Assembly: GCA_029215795.1 (NCBI GenBank)
Contig: JARDYH010000003.1
Span: 31,373,001-31,437,000, forward strand
From: Anniella stebbinsi
Taxonomy: Eukaryota > Chordata > Lepidosauria > Squamata > Anniellidae
Direction: 5' to 3'
Length of the DNA stretch: 64,000 nt
Below are positions 10,341 through 21,827 of the stretch, one piece after another. Every line of letters starts with the position of its first letter. The first letter of the stretch is position 1. Under the pieces are notes generated by a model. It was not told the origin of the DNA. It made no database searches and saw nothing but the letters and a program-made list of their open reading frames with translations. A program made the position numbers and the translations under genes.

Positions 10341-10541
10341 GGGTGACCATATGACAGTTAAAGCTGCAGGAGCTATACTAGAGTGACCAGATACAAAAGA
10401 GAGCAGAGCTCCTGCAATTTTAACTTTTATGATGAAGAGGGAATTTCACCAGGTGCCGCATGGATACAAATGACACCTGCTGAAATTCCCTTTTCTATTC
10501 CACTGTTAAAGCCCTGTATTCCTTTTCATATGGTCATCCTA
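10341..10541. mobile_element. Internally deleted hAT MITE in the loop of the palindrome
   Basis: The left end GGGTGACCATATG and right end CATATGGTCATCCTA belong to the 320-bp MITE family of 14793 and 30285. Between them are family phrases (TTAAAGCTGCAGGAG, GAGTGACCAGATACAAAAGA, GAATTTCACCAGGTGCC). About 120 bp of the left half is missing. It occupies most of the 240-bp spacer between the arms. Confidence 0.8.
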
Positions 10542-10759
10542 CTAATTACATTTTTTTAAAAAGTAATAATACATACTGCTTCCAATACGGTAGGTAGAAT
10601 ATTTGCCTCTTTATGATCTCAAGCCTAAAAAAAAAAAACATTTGTACACACCAGTCTCCTGGTACTGGTCATCCTACTATTAATTAATTGTAGCTGATAG
10701 GAAAGGGTTAAATCGTGGGAGCTGCAAGGAATTAAGAAAAAAGGAGAGGGGGTTTTGCC

Positions 10760-11120
10760 ATTTTTTGAGCGCTCCTTAATTAGGGCTGCCCAAATGATAA
10801 TGGACGGGTGGTGTGTGTGCGCGCGCGGGCGGCGGCGGCGGGCTTGGCAGCGTATCCTCCTGGTTGCCGAGGCCGGGTGTCTGGAGCGGAGCACGCGCTG
10901 TCAGTTGGTGAGCGGAGGGGCCATTGAACGCCCTCCCCATCATCCTCTTCATCATCAACCTACCCCCGCGGCCCAGCGGAGCACAACAGCCCGCATTAGG
11001 CAAGCCCTTCAGGAGCCTCACAGCAGCCAGGCAGAGCCTCTGCTGCCCAGGAACCAGCCCGCACGCGAGGGCACCGGCGGGGCGCACACACAACGCCGGC
11101 GAGGGGGAGGAGAAGGGGAG
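10760..11120. other. CpG-rich core of the right arm
   Basis: Mirror copy of 9781-10140 with only scattered substitutions. The frame at 10755-11153 plus matches 9748-10146 minus with few changes. The peptides are arginine- and proline-rich with no recognisable domain, so no gene is called. Confidence 0.45.
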
Positions 11121-11124
11121 GAAC

Positions 11125-11400
11125 AAAGGATCAAAGAGATCGAGAGAGAGTGATCCTTCCTTGCACGCATGGCTGCAAAACTGAGCTAGGTTCAGCCGTT
11201 CTGCTTGAGTAAAAAGTGAAAGCAGACACGAGCCCTGTAATGGATACTAGCAACAGGATCAAAGGGATCGAGATGAGAGAGATCCTTCCTTGCACGCATG
11301 GCTGCAAAACTCAGCTAGGCTCAGCCGTTCTGCTTGAGGAAAAAGTGAAAGCAGACACGAGCCCTGTAATGGATACTAGCAACAGGATCAAAGGGATCGA
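11125..11400 (-). repeat. 128-bp tandem repeat, right arm
   Basis: Reverse-complement counterpart of the 9500-9780 array, with the same two full copies and one partial. Confidence 0.85.
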
Positions 11401-11529
11401 GACGAGAGAGTGTTTCCTTTTCTTCGCGGGAAGCGGGAGGGGGAAGAGGGGAAGACCGGGCCTCTGTGGAAAATTTTTTGAAACATTTTATCTAAAAATT
11501 CCATAGCCATCAAATGCCTGGACCTATCA

Positions 11530-12960
11530 TTCTGAAATTTCTGACACATATCTACCCCTAACCCATCTACAAAGTGAGCAATGTTCAGACTTCTAACTTT
11601 TAAAATAAAAAGGTTATAGGCGTTTCTTTCCTCATTGTTTCAAAAATTAATTGCCACACAAGGCAAGCTCCAATGTTTCTGAAATTTTACACACATATCA
11701 AGTGAAGTGTTCCCTGTAATGTGCCCAGGTTTCCTGTTTGTATCTTAAAAAATAAAAAAATGGGAGGCGTAACTGTATTTACCCCACTACTACCCATTTT
11801 TCTAAAATTAATTGCCATACAAGGCAAGCACCTACGTTTTTGAAATTTCACACACATAGGTCCCAAGGTACCACCTACAATGTGGCAAAGTTTCATGTGT
11901 GTAACTTTAAAAATGACAAAGTTATAGGCATTCCTGCGTATTTATTAAAAAATTAATTGCCACAAAATGCATGCACCAATCTTTCTGAAATTTCTCACAG
12001 ATAACTATCCCTAACCAGTCTACAATGTGCCCAAGTTTCCTGTTTGTATCTTCAAAAATAAAAGTGTGGGAGGCATAACTGCATTTCTCAGTGGGAAAGT
12101 GCAATGCAATGATTCCCTATGGGAAAGTGCTTTCCAATGATTCCCTATGGACAAGTACTCTCCAATGAATCCCTATGGGTAAGTGCTGTCCAATGAATCC
12201 CTCATTGTTTCAAAAATTAATTGCCACACCAGGCAAGCACCAATGTTTCTGAAATTTTACACACATATCAAGTGAAGTGTTCCCTGTAATGTGCCCAAGT
12301 TTCCTGTTTGTATCTTCAAAACTAAAAAAATGGGAGGCATAACTGTATTTACCCCACTACTACCCATTTTTCTAAAATTAATTGCCACACAAGGCAAGCA
12401 CCTATGTTTCTGAAATTTCACACACATAGGTCCCAAGGTACCACCTACAATGTGGCAAAGTTTCATGTGTGTAACTTTAAAAATGACAAAGTTATAGCTG
12501 TTTCTTTCCTCATTGTTTCAAAACTTAATTGCCACACAAGGCAAGTTCCAATGTTTCTGAAATTTCACTCACATATCAAGGCAAGTGGTACCTGTAATGT
12601 GCCCAGGTTTCCTGTTTGTATCTTTAAAAATAAAAAAATGGGAGGCGTAACTGTATTTACCCCACTACTACCCATTTTTCTAAAATTAATTGCCACACAA
12701 GGCAAGCACCTATGTTTCTGAAATTTCAAACACATAGGTCCCAAGGTACCTCCTACAATGTGGCAAAGTTTCATGTTTGTAACTTTAAAAATGACAAAGT
12801 TATAAGCATTCCTGGGTATTTATTAAAAAATTAATTGCCACAAAACGCATGCACCAATCTTTCTGAAATTTCTCACAGATAACTATCCCTAACCAGTCTA
12901 CAATGTGCCCAAGTTTCATCCTTTTATCTTTAAAAATGAAAAAGTTATAGGCGTTTTTGT
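11530..12960 (-). repeat. Tandem ~150-bp units, right arm
   Basis: Mirror of the 7985-9415 array with the same order of subtypes, so the array was complete before the inverted duplication formed. Confidence 0.85.
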
Positions 12961-13139
12961 AAAACAATATTTGGCTATGGGAAAAAGCATTCAAAATGGC
13001 GTCCGATCCGGATCGGACCTCGTCGGATCGGATCGGATCGGATCGGAGGTTGGTCGGATCGGATCGGATCGGATTTTCCCGATTTTGGGTCGGATCGGAT
13101 TCGGATCGTGGATCGGATCCGATCCGATGCACACCCCTA

Positions 13140-13147
13140 GTATATAT
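13140..13147. repeat. 8-bp target duplication, right (GTATATAT)
   Basis: Exact match to 7794-7801. Confidence 0.9.
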
Positions 13148-13835
13148 TCGCTCCCTGTCATTTAAAAGAGTTGTGCATATTTTATTTTAGGGCATAGCCC
13201 CTTCATCCCAGCTAACTGACAGTCCCATTTTGTAACATGACTGAGTCCATTCCCTACTTGACAATCAACCGCAAGCAATACTCATTAACCCTTCGTGGAT
13301 GTATCTCAGCCTCAGAGAAGCATTGGATTCTGGCTAAATCCGGCTGCAGTGCACTTCCTTTAGTCATATTAAAGATGACTTACTGTTATTGGGCACAGAT
13401 GTTTGGAGGAAGAAAAGCTTAGAAACATCTGCCTTGAAAAGACTGAATTTTCAGGAGGCATCAAAAATATGAGCCAAGGCAGCTGTTAACTGCAGAGTGA
13501 ATGAGAACTCTTTGTCAGAGCTTATCCTGCCCCTCAAACTCACTAGGCTTTTACTTCTAAGAACTTTTACTTATCCACACCATCCATCTTGCCTTGCACA
13601 CAGATATTCAACATTGCTTGGTCAGATGTTCAGTCCTCAAAAACATTTTGGTGTCTTTAAACATTCCATCTTCAACCAAACATGAAACCATGGAAACTGC
13701 CTTCCAAATTGCAGAAGGTGGAAACGAAGTTAGCTTGCAAAAGCCTGTGCAGTAAATAATTGCCGCATCTCTTCCATAGAGCACTTATGCTTCCTCACAG
13801 TTTTCTCCAGCTCCATCAGTGCAGAATTAAAGGGT

Positions 13836-13870
<35 letters not shown>

Positions 13871-14784
13871 ATATGTAGCAAAGCCCTGTGTGCTATAATC
13901 ATGCTCTGGGATTCTATACTAGTCTTATCCAGATGTCATATTCTCCACTCTGCTTGTGTTCATCTAATAAGCAAGCATATGGAAGCATAAGCGGGATAAG
14001 ACAGGCTTTCAAGAAGGTTAAGAGGAAGTGGTGCCACAGGGCCAATTCACACTCTGTGTGGCAATTGTGTTTGCCCGGGTGCTGCACATATGGAATGTGG
14101 AAAAGAGAGGTGGGCATCCGCATGCCAGGGTGTGGCAGTCTATCAAGGTTCTCCAATACATGCCCTGCATATCTAAGAAGGTGTGCCTGCTTTGTTTACT
14201 TGCCACACATGACCTGTGACCCAGGTACCTGAATGACCAGACCTGACTTCCTGATGCAGAGACTCAAATCCCAGTAAAACTTATATTGCTATAATTCCAG
14301 TAATTACCTATAAACCTTTGCAGTCCCAATAAAGATCCACAGATTATAATGTAGTTTCTTGACCAGGATCAGTTCATGTGTATCACAACAAAAGACCCAA
14401 TCTATCCTGGGTTTGGCAAACAGAATAAATCCACATGAATTTATAGTTTCATCCAAACCACAAAACCAGGAAGCTTTCCAGGTTACATAGACGTTGCTTC
14501 CAGCAAACTCTACTGCTTGTTGCTGTCCTTTAACTACAGGGGAGTGGCCACTATTGGACATTCAATACTGGCAGGGAAACCCTAGTTCAAAATGCATGTT
14601 ATGCCTCATGGGACACTTCTGTTCCACCCTCTTTAGTTGATGACAAATTTTAGGACACACCCAGGAATCTCCCTTTCCTGCAAAGTTATTTCCCTGCTGC
14701 CCCCATTCCCATAGAAGATGTCCCTTGTCAAGAAGCGCGGGGGGGGGGGTGTTCCATTAAGGCCAGGTCTCCCACCTGAGTGAA
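13148..14784. other. No recognised feature apart from a microsatellite
   Basis: Apparently unique DNA with a (GT)n tract at 13836-13869. The open frames are short and overlap each other on both strands without domain similarity. Confidence 0.45.
13836..13869. repeat. (GT)n microsatellite
   Basis: About 17 uninterrupted GT units. Confidence 0.95.
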
Positions 14785-14792
14785 AGATAGGG

Positions 14793-15112
14793 TAGGCTGA
14801 CCATATGAAAAGGAGGACAGGACTCATGTAACTGTAACAGTTGCAGAGAAAAGGGAATTTCAGCCGGAGTCATTTGTATGCAATTAGTACCTGGTGAAAT
14901 CACCTCTTCATCAAAGCAATTAAAGTTGCATGCACTAAACTAGAGTGACCAGATACAAAAGAGGGCAGGGCCCCTGCAGCTTTAACTGTTGTAATGAAGA
15001 GGGAATTTCACCAGGTATGAATTGCATACAAATGACACCGGCTGAAATTCCCTTTTCTCTACAACTGTTAAAGTTACATGAGCCCTGTCCTCCTTTTCAT
15101 ATGGTCAGCCTA
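14793..15112. mobile_element. 320-bp hAT MITE (TAGGCTGACCA family)
   Basis: It begins TAGGCTGACCATATG, ends CATATGGTCAGCCTA and is flanked by AGATAGGG at 14785-14792 and 15113-15120, a perfect 8-bp duplication. Most of its length is an imperfect inverted repeat built from TTTAACTGTTGT and GAATTTCACCAGGT blocks, so it could fold end to end. An internal GAGTGACCAGATACAAAAGA repeats the terminal theme. It is non-coding. Confidence 0.92.
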
Positions 15113-15120
15113 AGATAGGG

Positions 15121-15814
15121 CCTACCAGCATCCTGAGTCTCACCCTCCTCCCAGCCTGTAAACCAGTGGGAGTCCTGGTAGAATTGAGTTCTCAGACATC
15201 TGGGTTCCCATGGCTGGGCATGATTCTGCAGCATCCCACTCCAGCTGAGAATCATGTCACAGACTATAGCTCCATATCAACAAATGAGCTCTGTCTACTC
15301 TTATCACCACCAGGAGCAGTTCTTTTTTAAAGCTAATTGGTCTTCATTGCCCATTCAAGATCAGGACCCCAAAACATGGATAGTTTCCAACAATATATTG
15401 CTGCTGATGCAAATCTATTTTCCCCTCAGCTGCCATGAGGATTGCAGCTAAGCTCAAAGGAAACAGGCAACCTTGAGGGGTGGCAGAAGATGTCACTGTC
15501 CTCCCTGGTAATCAAAACATTCTGATGCTTCAACCTTGTGAGCCCTGGCTCCACTACAACACTGATGCCCATACACTAAGATTTTCAGAACTTGAGAGAG
15601 GTTCATCTTATTTGTGATGCCCCATTTACAGAACTCCCTCCACAAAGAGGCTCCTACATTACTTTTTTTGGGTGCTGGGCAAATATTTTTAAATTTCCCC
15701 AGGTAGTTTTACTGCTGTTGTTAGAATGTTTCAATGCTGCCTTATTCAACTACAATTCGAAACATACTTACTTGGGAGTAAGTCCGATTGAATTTAATGG
15801 GATTTACTTCCAAG
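15121..15814. other. No recognised feature
   Basis: No repeat boundaries or exons seen. Near 15765-15812 a phrase (ACTTGGGAGTAAGTCCGATT, then AATGGGATTTACTTCCAAG) resembles a dispersed squamate repeat snippet I cannot assign. Confidence 0.4.
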
Positions 15815-15825
15815 TAGAGATGGAT

Positions 15826-16333
15826 GAACACAAAGCTCTGTGTTGTTGTAAAGGCAAAGTTGGGGACTGATTGAATCCCTATGGGCAAGTATGGTTTCTC
15901 AGTGGGGAAGTGCTATGCAATGAATCCCTTTAAACCCCCCTCCCCACGAACATCCCTTTCTCTGCCCAGAGCAGTTGCTACAGAGAAGTAAATCAGGAAG
16001 CTGCCTCCCCCCCTCCGTGCTCAGCTCCTCCGTGCGCGCCCCCTTCTTCTCCGCCTGCGATGGGTGGGTAGGTGGGAGACAGAGCTGCCTCCAAGGAGAA
16101 GCTCCCACCCAGTCCCCAATGTTGGGCTTTGCCATTTGAATGTCTGCCTGCTGCTGCTGCTGCTGCTGCTGTCTTGAAGATCCTACCTGCGAGGAGCGTG
16201 CGCCGCCCTTCTCACGCAAGCTATGGGACTTGTGCTTTTCCCCAAGGGGAAGCTCCCAGCCAATCCCCAATGTTCCTCATAGGGATTCAATCAGTCCCCA
16301 ATGTTGCCTTTACAACAACACAGAGTTTTGACA
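15826..16333. repeat. Inverted-repeat module with GC-rich interior
   Basis: A block of about 55 bp (ACAAAGCTCTGTGTTGTTGT through GATTGAATCCCTATGGG) is repeated in inverse orientation at about 16277-16333. Between them lie GC-rich sequence and duplicated GGAGAAGCTCCCA and CCCAATGTT motifs. The CCCTATGGG spacer repeats resemble those in the 5.3-kb element, linking the two. Confidence 0.7.
16148..16172. repeat. (CTG)n trinucleotide tract
   Basis: Eight CTG units in a row inside the GC-rich module. Confidence 0.9.
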
Positions 16334-17209
16334 GATAAAAGAGGGAGGGGTAGGCAGGGGAGGGGGTGCAATTGACAGCCCAAGCCTCTGTGGAAAAACT
16401 TCTGTAACTTTTAATCTAAAAAATCCATAGCCATCAAATGCCTGGACCTATCATTCTGAAATTTCTGACAGATAACTACCCCTAACCCATCTACAAAGTG
16501 AGCAAGTTTCATGTGTGTAACTTTAAAAATGAAAAAAATTATAGGTGTTTCTTTCCTCATTGTTTCAAAAATTAGTTGCCACACAAGGCAAGCACCTATG
16601 TTTCTGAAATTTCACACACATATCAAGCCAAGTGTTACCTGTAATGTGCCCAAGTTTCCTGTTTGTATCTTTAAAAATAAAAAAGTGGGAGGCATAACTG
16701 TATTTACCCCACTACTACCCATTTTTCTAAAATTAATTGCCACACAAGGCAAGCACCTATGTTTCTGAAATTTCACACACATAGGTCGCAAAGTACCACC
16801 TACAATGTGGCAAAGTTTCATATGTGTAACTTTAAAAATGACAAAGTTATAGGCATTTCTGGTTATTTATTAAAAAATTAATTTCCACAAACTGCATGCA
16901 TCAATCTTTCTGAAATTTCTCACAGATAACTATCCCTAACCATTCTACAATGTGCCCAGGTTTAAGCCTTTTATCTTTAAAAATGAAAAAGTTATAGGCA
17001 TTTTTGTAAAACAATACTTGGCTATGGGAAAAAGCATTCAAAATGGCGTCCGATCCGCCGATCCGATCCGATCCGGATCAGACCTCAGCGGATTGGATCG
17101 GATTGGATCAGAGGGTTGGTCAGATCGGATCGGATCAGATTTTTCCGATTTTGGGGCGGATCGGATTCGGATCGTGGATCCGATCCGATCCGATGCACAC
17201 CCCTAATAT

Positions 17210-17600
17210 TTTCCACTTTTATTTTCTTGTTTTGGGGGTGGCTACCATTTTTCCACTAGAATGTCCTGGAATGATACTTAGGGATGGACGGGCTCACTTC
17301 TATCTGACCCCTTCAGGCACTCACAGAGCTGCCACTCACCCTCCTGGACCCACTGCCCAAGACTTTGTGCGCAACCCTGGCCCCTACTCCTCTGCCATGG
17401 AGGGGAAAGCTCTTATTGCCAATCAGCAGCTGATCAGCGATAAGTACTTTCCCCTGCGTAGAGCTGAAGAGGGCTCCCCTTTTCAGTGCTAAATGTTCCC
17501 TAGAAGGTGATGTATGCTTTTGATAACAGATCTGGTATTTTACACACACATCTGCATTATCAATCTACAGATGGTGGCACAATACAGTTTGCCTTCAATA
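17210..17600. other. No assigned feature; degenerate hAT-like end at 17279
   Basis: A TAGGGATGGACGGGCTCAC motif begins near 17279, but no paired right end with a duplication was found. Confidence 0.3.
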
Positions 17601-17604
17601 GAGC

Positions 17605-17693
17605 TGTAGGAGCTGTTTTAATTTTTTAACTTTGTCATGCTTGTATGTGTATTGTGTTCCCCGCCTCGATCAGTAGGGAGAGATGGGTTATAA

Positions 17694-17726
<33 letters not shown>
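17605..17726 (+). mobile_element. LINE 3' tail ending in (TTA)n
   Basis: TGTTCCCCGCCTCGATCAGT followed by GGGAGAGATGGGTTATAAATT matches the tail at 49125-49200. An ATT/TTA trinucleotide tract follows at about 17694-17726. Same unassigned LINE family in both places. Confidence 0.65.
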
Positions 17727-17734
17727 TACTACTT

Positions 17735-18640
17735 ACTGCTGCATCTGATTTTTATGTAAATCAAGTTTTAACGTAGAACTGGGTTTCTCATAGCTACAAC
17801 ACGGGGAAAAGGCTAATCAAAAATAGACCATAGAAGGAGGTAAATTATTGGTTGGGTGGACACTGAATATTCCTGTCTTGGGTGTGACGGACTTCTCAGC
17901 CTATGCACAGTGGAATCTATCCCTGATTCCAGAATCCATGTTAGGATTTTGGCAAAGTGGAATCAATCCATAACATGCACCACAAAAACCTTGTTATGCT
18001 GCAGGGAGGAACAGATTGATTCCACTCTGCCCAAATGATGTGGGCTGTGGAACCTATACTCAGAGCATGGCCGCAAAGTACTTGACCTATCTGTGCCTTC
18101 TATGGGGTCTGTCTCTGCCATCACTGATTCATCTCCACAACTGAGGTCTTAGCTATGCTAGGAACCATCTTATTAGGGAGGTCTGGAAGTTGTGAAATCT
18201 GTCCCGTGTGTTTTATGGATTGTGTGGTGTGGTTCTTTCTGGCATCCATTCACAGCTGGATTCAAAAAAAAAATCTGGTATGTGGAAAAATAGGCATATA
18301 ATTCCATAAAACTATTCTCAATAATTTACATAATTTATGTTAATACTTAACACTTAACATATTGTTCCCTATTCCATTCAACTTTCCCCCATGTAATTTC
18401 CAAGCATGGCATAAGTCTCAGGAGAAACTTGTGTATTTGCCTACAAATAAATGTGCATACATTTCGGAAAGTTTTTAAAAAAAAACAAAAAGATCCAAAA
18501 GACCACAGGCTCCGCATGGCCCAAGGAGGCTGGTCTGTAGCAGATTCCTCAAGTTGGATCCTTAGAAATCCAAACTCATGTTAGTCTGTCTCATATTTCT
18601 CCAGCATCTTACATGCTATTTCTAGACCAAACTGATGGGA
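17735..18640. other. No recognised feature
   Basis: No terminal repeats, LINE phrases or plausible exons were recognised. Confidence 0.4.
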
Positions 18641-18649
18641 AGTGGCAAG

Positions 18650-18735
18650 TTCCTGGTTGGGAAATTTCCTGCATGAGCAGAAAAATGGACTAGATGACAT
18701 TTGAGGTCCCTTATATTTATATGGTTCTATAACAT
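18650..18735 (+). mobile_element. CR1 LINE 3' end, short and diverged
   Basis: The phrase 'atggactagatgacatttgaggtccc' followed by TATATGGTTCTAT is the CR1 3' terminal motif in degraded form. Confidence 0.6.
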
Positions 18736-18925
18736 CATTCTACCCCAACCAAGGGCCAAACAAGACTTGACACATGAGGTCCATGAACAGGTCTTACCTT
18801 CTTCAAAAGGGCTTAATCCTGTCCTTCCATGCTGCATTTCAATTTAAATCATGCCTTGATGCTGCTGTCTTCTAACAGTGAACCCCTTCCTGCAGTCTAT
18901 ACTAGTACAACTCAGACACACAGAC

Positions 18926-19011
18926 AGCCTATCTACACTACTGCTTTAAAATGGTTTATAACAGTTTTAAGCTGGTTTATAACTGTTTTAAAACAGTAGC
19001 GTAGATAGGCT
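18926..19011. mobile_element. 86-bp palindromic MITE ('CTACACTACTGC' family)
   Basis: AGCCTATCTACACTACTGCT faces its mirror AGCAGTAGCGTAGATAGGCT-type end, with TTTTAAAACAGT-like inner arms. This is the minimal form of the family seen at 227-358. No clear target duplication was found. Confidence 0.7.
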
Positions 19012-19014
19012 CAC

Positions 19015-21441
19015 TGACTACTACAGTGAGAAGAACTTTTACTAAGACCATTGGCCCTCTCAGCTGAATTAGGGCCAATAACAAATGTGCTGTTATTCAC
19101 ACAATTAGTAATTTCATGATTTTTAAAAAACAAACAAAAAACAAACCAATAGCATCCATGGAGAACCCCAGTCCAAACTGGAGCAATGGTAATGGGGGAG
19201 ATGGCTTTAAACATTTAGCCTAGCCATTTCCCTGATCTGGATTGGTGACTCCTGTGGCTGCTATTTCCTTTGGGAATGAAGCTCCCATTATCACCAATGA
19301 CAATGCAAATTAGGACTCTAGAGAGAGCAAATAACTGAAGCCCCCCCCACACCCCTCATATCATGGTCCTGATCCAGCCTGCTTAAAAGAAAATAAAAAT
19401 CGAAGAATTATTAGTTGTATGAATAATAACCTCATATCTCTTTTGGCCCTTACATTTTGTGAAGAGCGCATTGCCTTAAATGGGTGTTTGAGTCTTGTGC
19501 TAATGATGACACCGCTTGGTAACTCTCCTGACATACCCTTTATTTTTGTGAGGCATAATTTTGCCTAATGCACATAATGGATTACGTAGGCTTGCAAACT
19601 CCAGATAAGATTAAACCAGCCAACAAGGTTGCTGTGTTTATTCTTTATTTAAGGCATGTCAGGGCACACCACATGGTCAAAACAGATTGGTAAATCATGG
19701 TGTTGTTCCTACAGCCTGGCCAGTGCTATTAGACTTAATGTGAATGTGATAGTTTAACACATCTGTGAAAAATGTCCTGCTTAAGTATTGTTGGTCTGGG
19801 TATTTGTGAGGCAAATTGACTGGGGCAAAACAAATCCACCAGCATTTCAAAACTCTGCCTGAGTGTATGAAATTGCAGTACAGAGGGAAACAATTAATGG
19901 CAGGAATTTGTCTTCTTGGTGTTCTGGCGGTTGTGTCTGAATTTGCCTAAGAAGACATAGCCTGAAGTCTTCTAGTAGGTCTATCCTCTTGAGGCAGAAC
20001 AGGATGGAGAGGAAAAGGACAAGTTTAATTAAAGTAAAGTTCATAGGCATGGAACCTTTACTATTAGATCAAAGTGGAACAATGGGATGGAACAAGATAA
20101 AAAATGCAATAGAAGGATTTTGAAAATAAATCCCTCTAAGGCACAGTAAGGAGAAAATAACAAATGGTGTACTAGGTGTTTTATTTCTAAGCTGTGTTGA
20201 ATTTAGCCTAGATTCCTCATATTTCTCCCACCCTCTCTGCACTTTTGGCAGTCCAAACAGATGTCTGTGGACTTGAGACAGATTATATAAACAGGGTAGA
20301 GTGAAGAACCTTGTTGTCCTGCTTTTGTTGTTGAAGTTGTACCTGCTGTTTTGTCAGTGTCATCATTTAGCTCCTTGAGGCCATCAGAAATCCTTACTTT
20401 GAACAGCTGGGTCTGTACACAGACAGGGGCTTTTCTTAACTCAGAGTCCTATCCTGCCCTTTACATCAGAGGTGGTCAGACGATAGATCTGGATCTATTG
20501 GTAGAACTCTGGGCAATTTGCAGTAGATTAGCAAGGATTTCTGACTCCCATTTGTTTAACAATAGCAGCAACAAAATGACTTGCTCCCATGCACTAATTT
20601 ATACTGCTGAAATGAAGAAAGCTGGAGGGTAATGACTAGTATTATTTTTGTGTGGAACAATGATGAGCTCCATTTTGTTCTGGACAATGTCAGAATGTGA
20701 TATTAACCCTGCATGAATAAACCAAACTGCCATATTCAATACCTTGGGAACAAAATGGATGACTGTCCTACAGTCAAAACTGTGATCTTCGCACAGGTGC
20801 TTAACAGGGATACTTCTAAAAATAATTTTATTGCTTTTCCATGTGCCCAGTGTCCTAAGAAGCTACCATGGCTTCCTATGCTGCTGCAGTTAACCGTTCT
20901 TTTAATTTGGGAGTTTTCTCATGGTTTCACCTCTCTCAGCACTTACGGAGCACATCTTCTTTCCCCTCACCTTCTTTTGCTGTTATTAAGTGAGGTCAGC
21001 TGCTTCTGAAACCCTGCAAGTCTAATTATCCACTAAAGTAATTAACATTTCCAATAGAAACTGCCACTGTTGGTTTTCATTGGGGGGCTGCCGGAAAGCA
21101 ATAAGGTAAAGACTGAGGTAATTAAAAACTCATTATTACAGGGTCCCCTTTACACCCTCCATTTAATAGTGCCTTTGCTTTGTAAATGACTGGACTGAGG
21201 CTCACTCCAGAAGAAGCTTGTCCTCTCTGGAGAGGGTGATATTAGGTTTTCTTCTTCGCCTCTCTTTGTGCAAGCAAAAGAACCAACACCTTCTCTCAAA
21301 GAAGAAGGAAAAGGACAGCACGAAAAGAAATACTCTTAGTCTACAAAGTGATGCCCTTCGTTCCTGAACTCATCTCACAATCTGTCAAGGGATGGGCAAA
21401 TAAACTATGAACACTCATTTTATGCTTGATTTACATTTTAT
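19015..21441. other. Long stretch without recognised repeats
   Basis: About 2.4 kb in which I see no terminal repeats, LINE phrases or microsatellites and no supported exon. Near 21010-21180 several TAATTA-type cores occur close together (TCTAATTATCC, GTAATTAAC, GGTAATTAAAAA). This is compatible with, but does not prove, a conserved non-coding element. Confidence 0.4.
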
Positions 21442-21540
21442 GCTATCAACATAGGCGTGCGCCCAGGTGGTTCACCTGGTGCCCAGGCACCACCTAATGA
21501 AAAGTCCAGGAAAGGTGCGGCACGGAGAGAAGGGTGGGAA

Positions 21541-21675
21541 GCAGGCCGTGCATTGTCCGAAGCTATGGAAAGTGCACAGATGGCCTACACTATTAGCATG
21601 ACTAAAACGCTAATAGCGTAGGCCACCTGCGCTCTTTCCGGAGCTTCGGACAATGTGTGGCCTCCTCTGCTCCCT
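21541..21675. repeat. GC-rich hairpin A inside the 2.35-kb element
   Basis: GCATTGTCCGAAGCT, then TGGCCTACACTATTAGC, pairs with GCTAATAGCGTAGGCCA, then AGCTTCGGACAATGTG. Arms are about 60 bp, imperfect, with a very short loop. Confidence 0.8.
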
Positions 21676-21827
21676 CCCCCCCCCCCGCACCTTTCCCAGT
21701 ATGACAGGGTCTCTTAATGCTTGAATTAAGAGGCCCTTTCACACTGGGAAAGGTGGGAGGGGTGGACGAGGGGGGTGGAGGAGGGGGGCAGAGCAGGCCG
21801 TGCGTTCTCCAGAGCTCCGGAAAGCAT

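Larger units (their letters stand above)
7802..13139. mobile_element. 5.3-kb giant foldback hAT-type element (GATCGG family)
   Basis: The element starts TAGGGATGTGCAC and ends GATGCACACCCCTA, with a perfect 8-bp duplication GTATATAT on both sides, so it entered as one insertion of 5,338 bp. Apart from the outermost ~100 bp, where the two ends carry different GATCGG-rich sequence, and a 240-bp centre, it is a single inverted repeat with arms of about 2.5 kb. Mirror-image open frames (for example 9395-9685 minus and 11216-11506 plus) give identical peptides, so the arms are nearly the same. No transposase is recognisable, so the element is non-autonomous. The 8-bp duplication supports hAT. Confidence 0.9.
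10571..13139 (-). repeat. Right arm of the 5.3-kb inverted repeat
   Basis: Reverse complement of the left arm to within a few changes per hundred bases, with the same order of modules. It differs by an extra ~32-bp repeat near 12090-12205 and by its distal end, which carries TTTTCCCGATTTTGGGTC instead of the left end's GACCCCCCGGATC. Confidence 0.9.
15815..17205 (+). mobile_element. GATCGG-type element with only one standard end
   Basis: The right half (about 16375-17205) is the usual array, here with four ~150-bp units, followed by AAAATGGCGTCCGATC, GATCGG repeats, TTTTTCCGATTTTGGGGC and the terminal CACCCCTA at 17205. The left half (15826-16333) is a different unit bounded by inverted copies of AAAGCTCTGTGTTGTTGTAA, with a CTG tract inside. 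The apparent left tip (TAGAGATGGATGAAC, 15815) is a poor TIR match and no 8-bp duplication pairs with ATATTTTC after the right end. The left boundary is therefore uncertain. Confidence 0.6.

Noticed and set aside
15815..17205. Considered as a complete GATCGG element with both ends
   Set aside because: The left tip TAGAGATGGATGAAC is a poor match and no 8-bp duplication pairs with ATATTTTC after 17205. It could be two adjacent or recombined elements.
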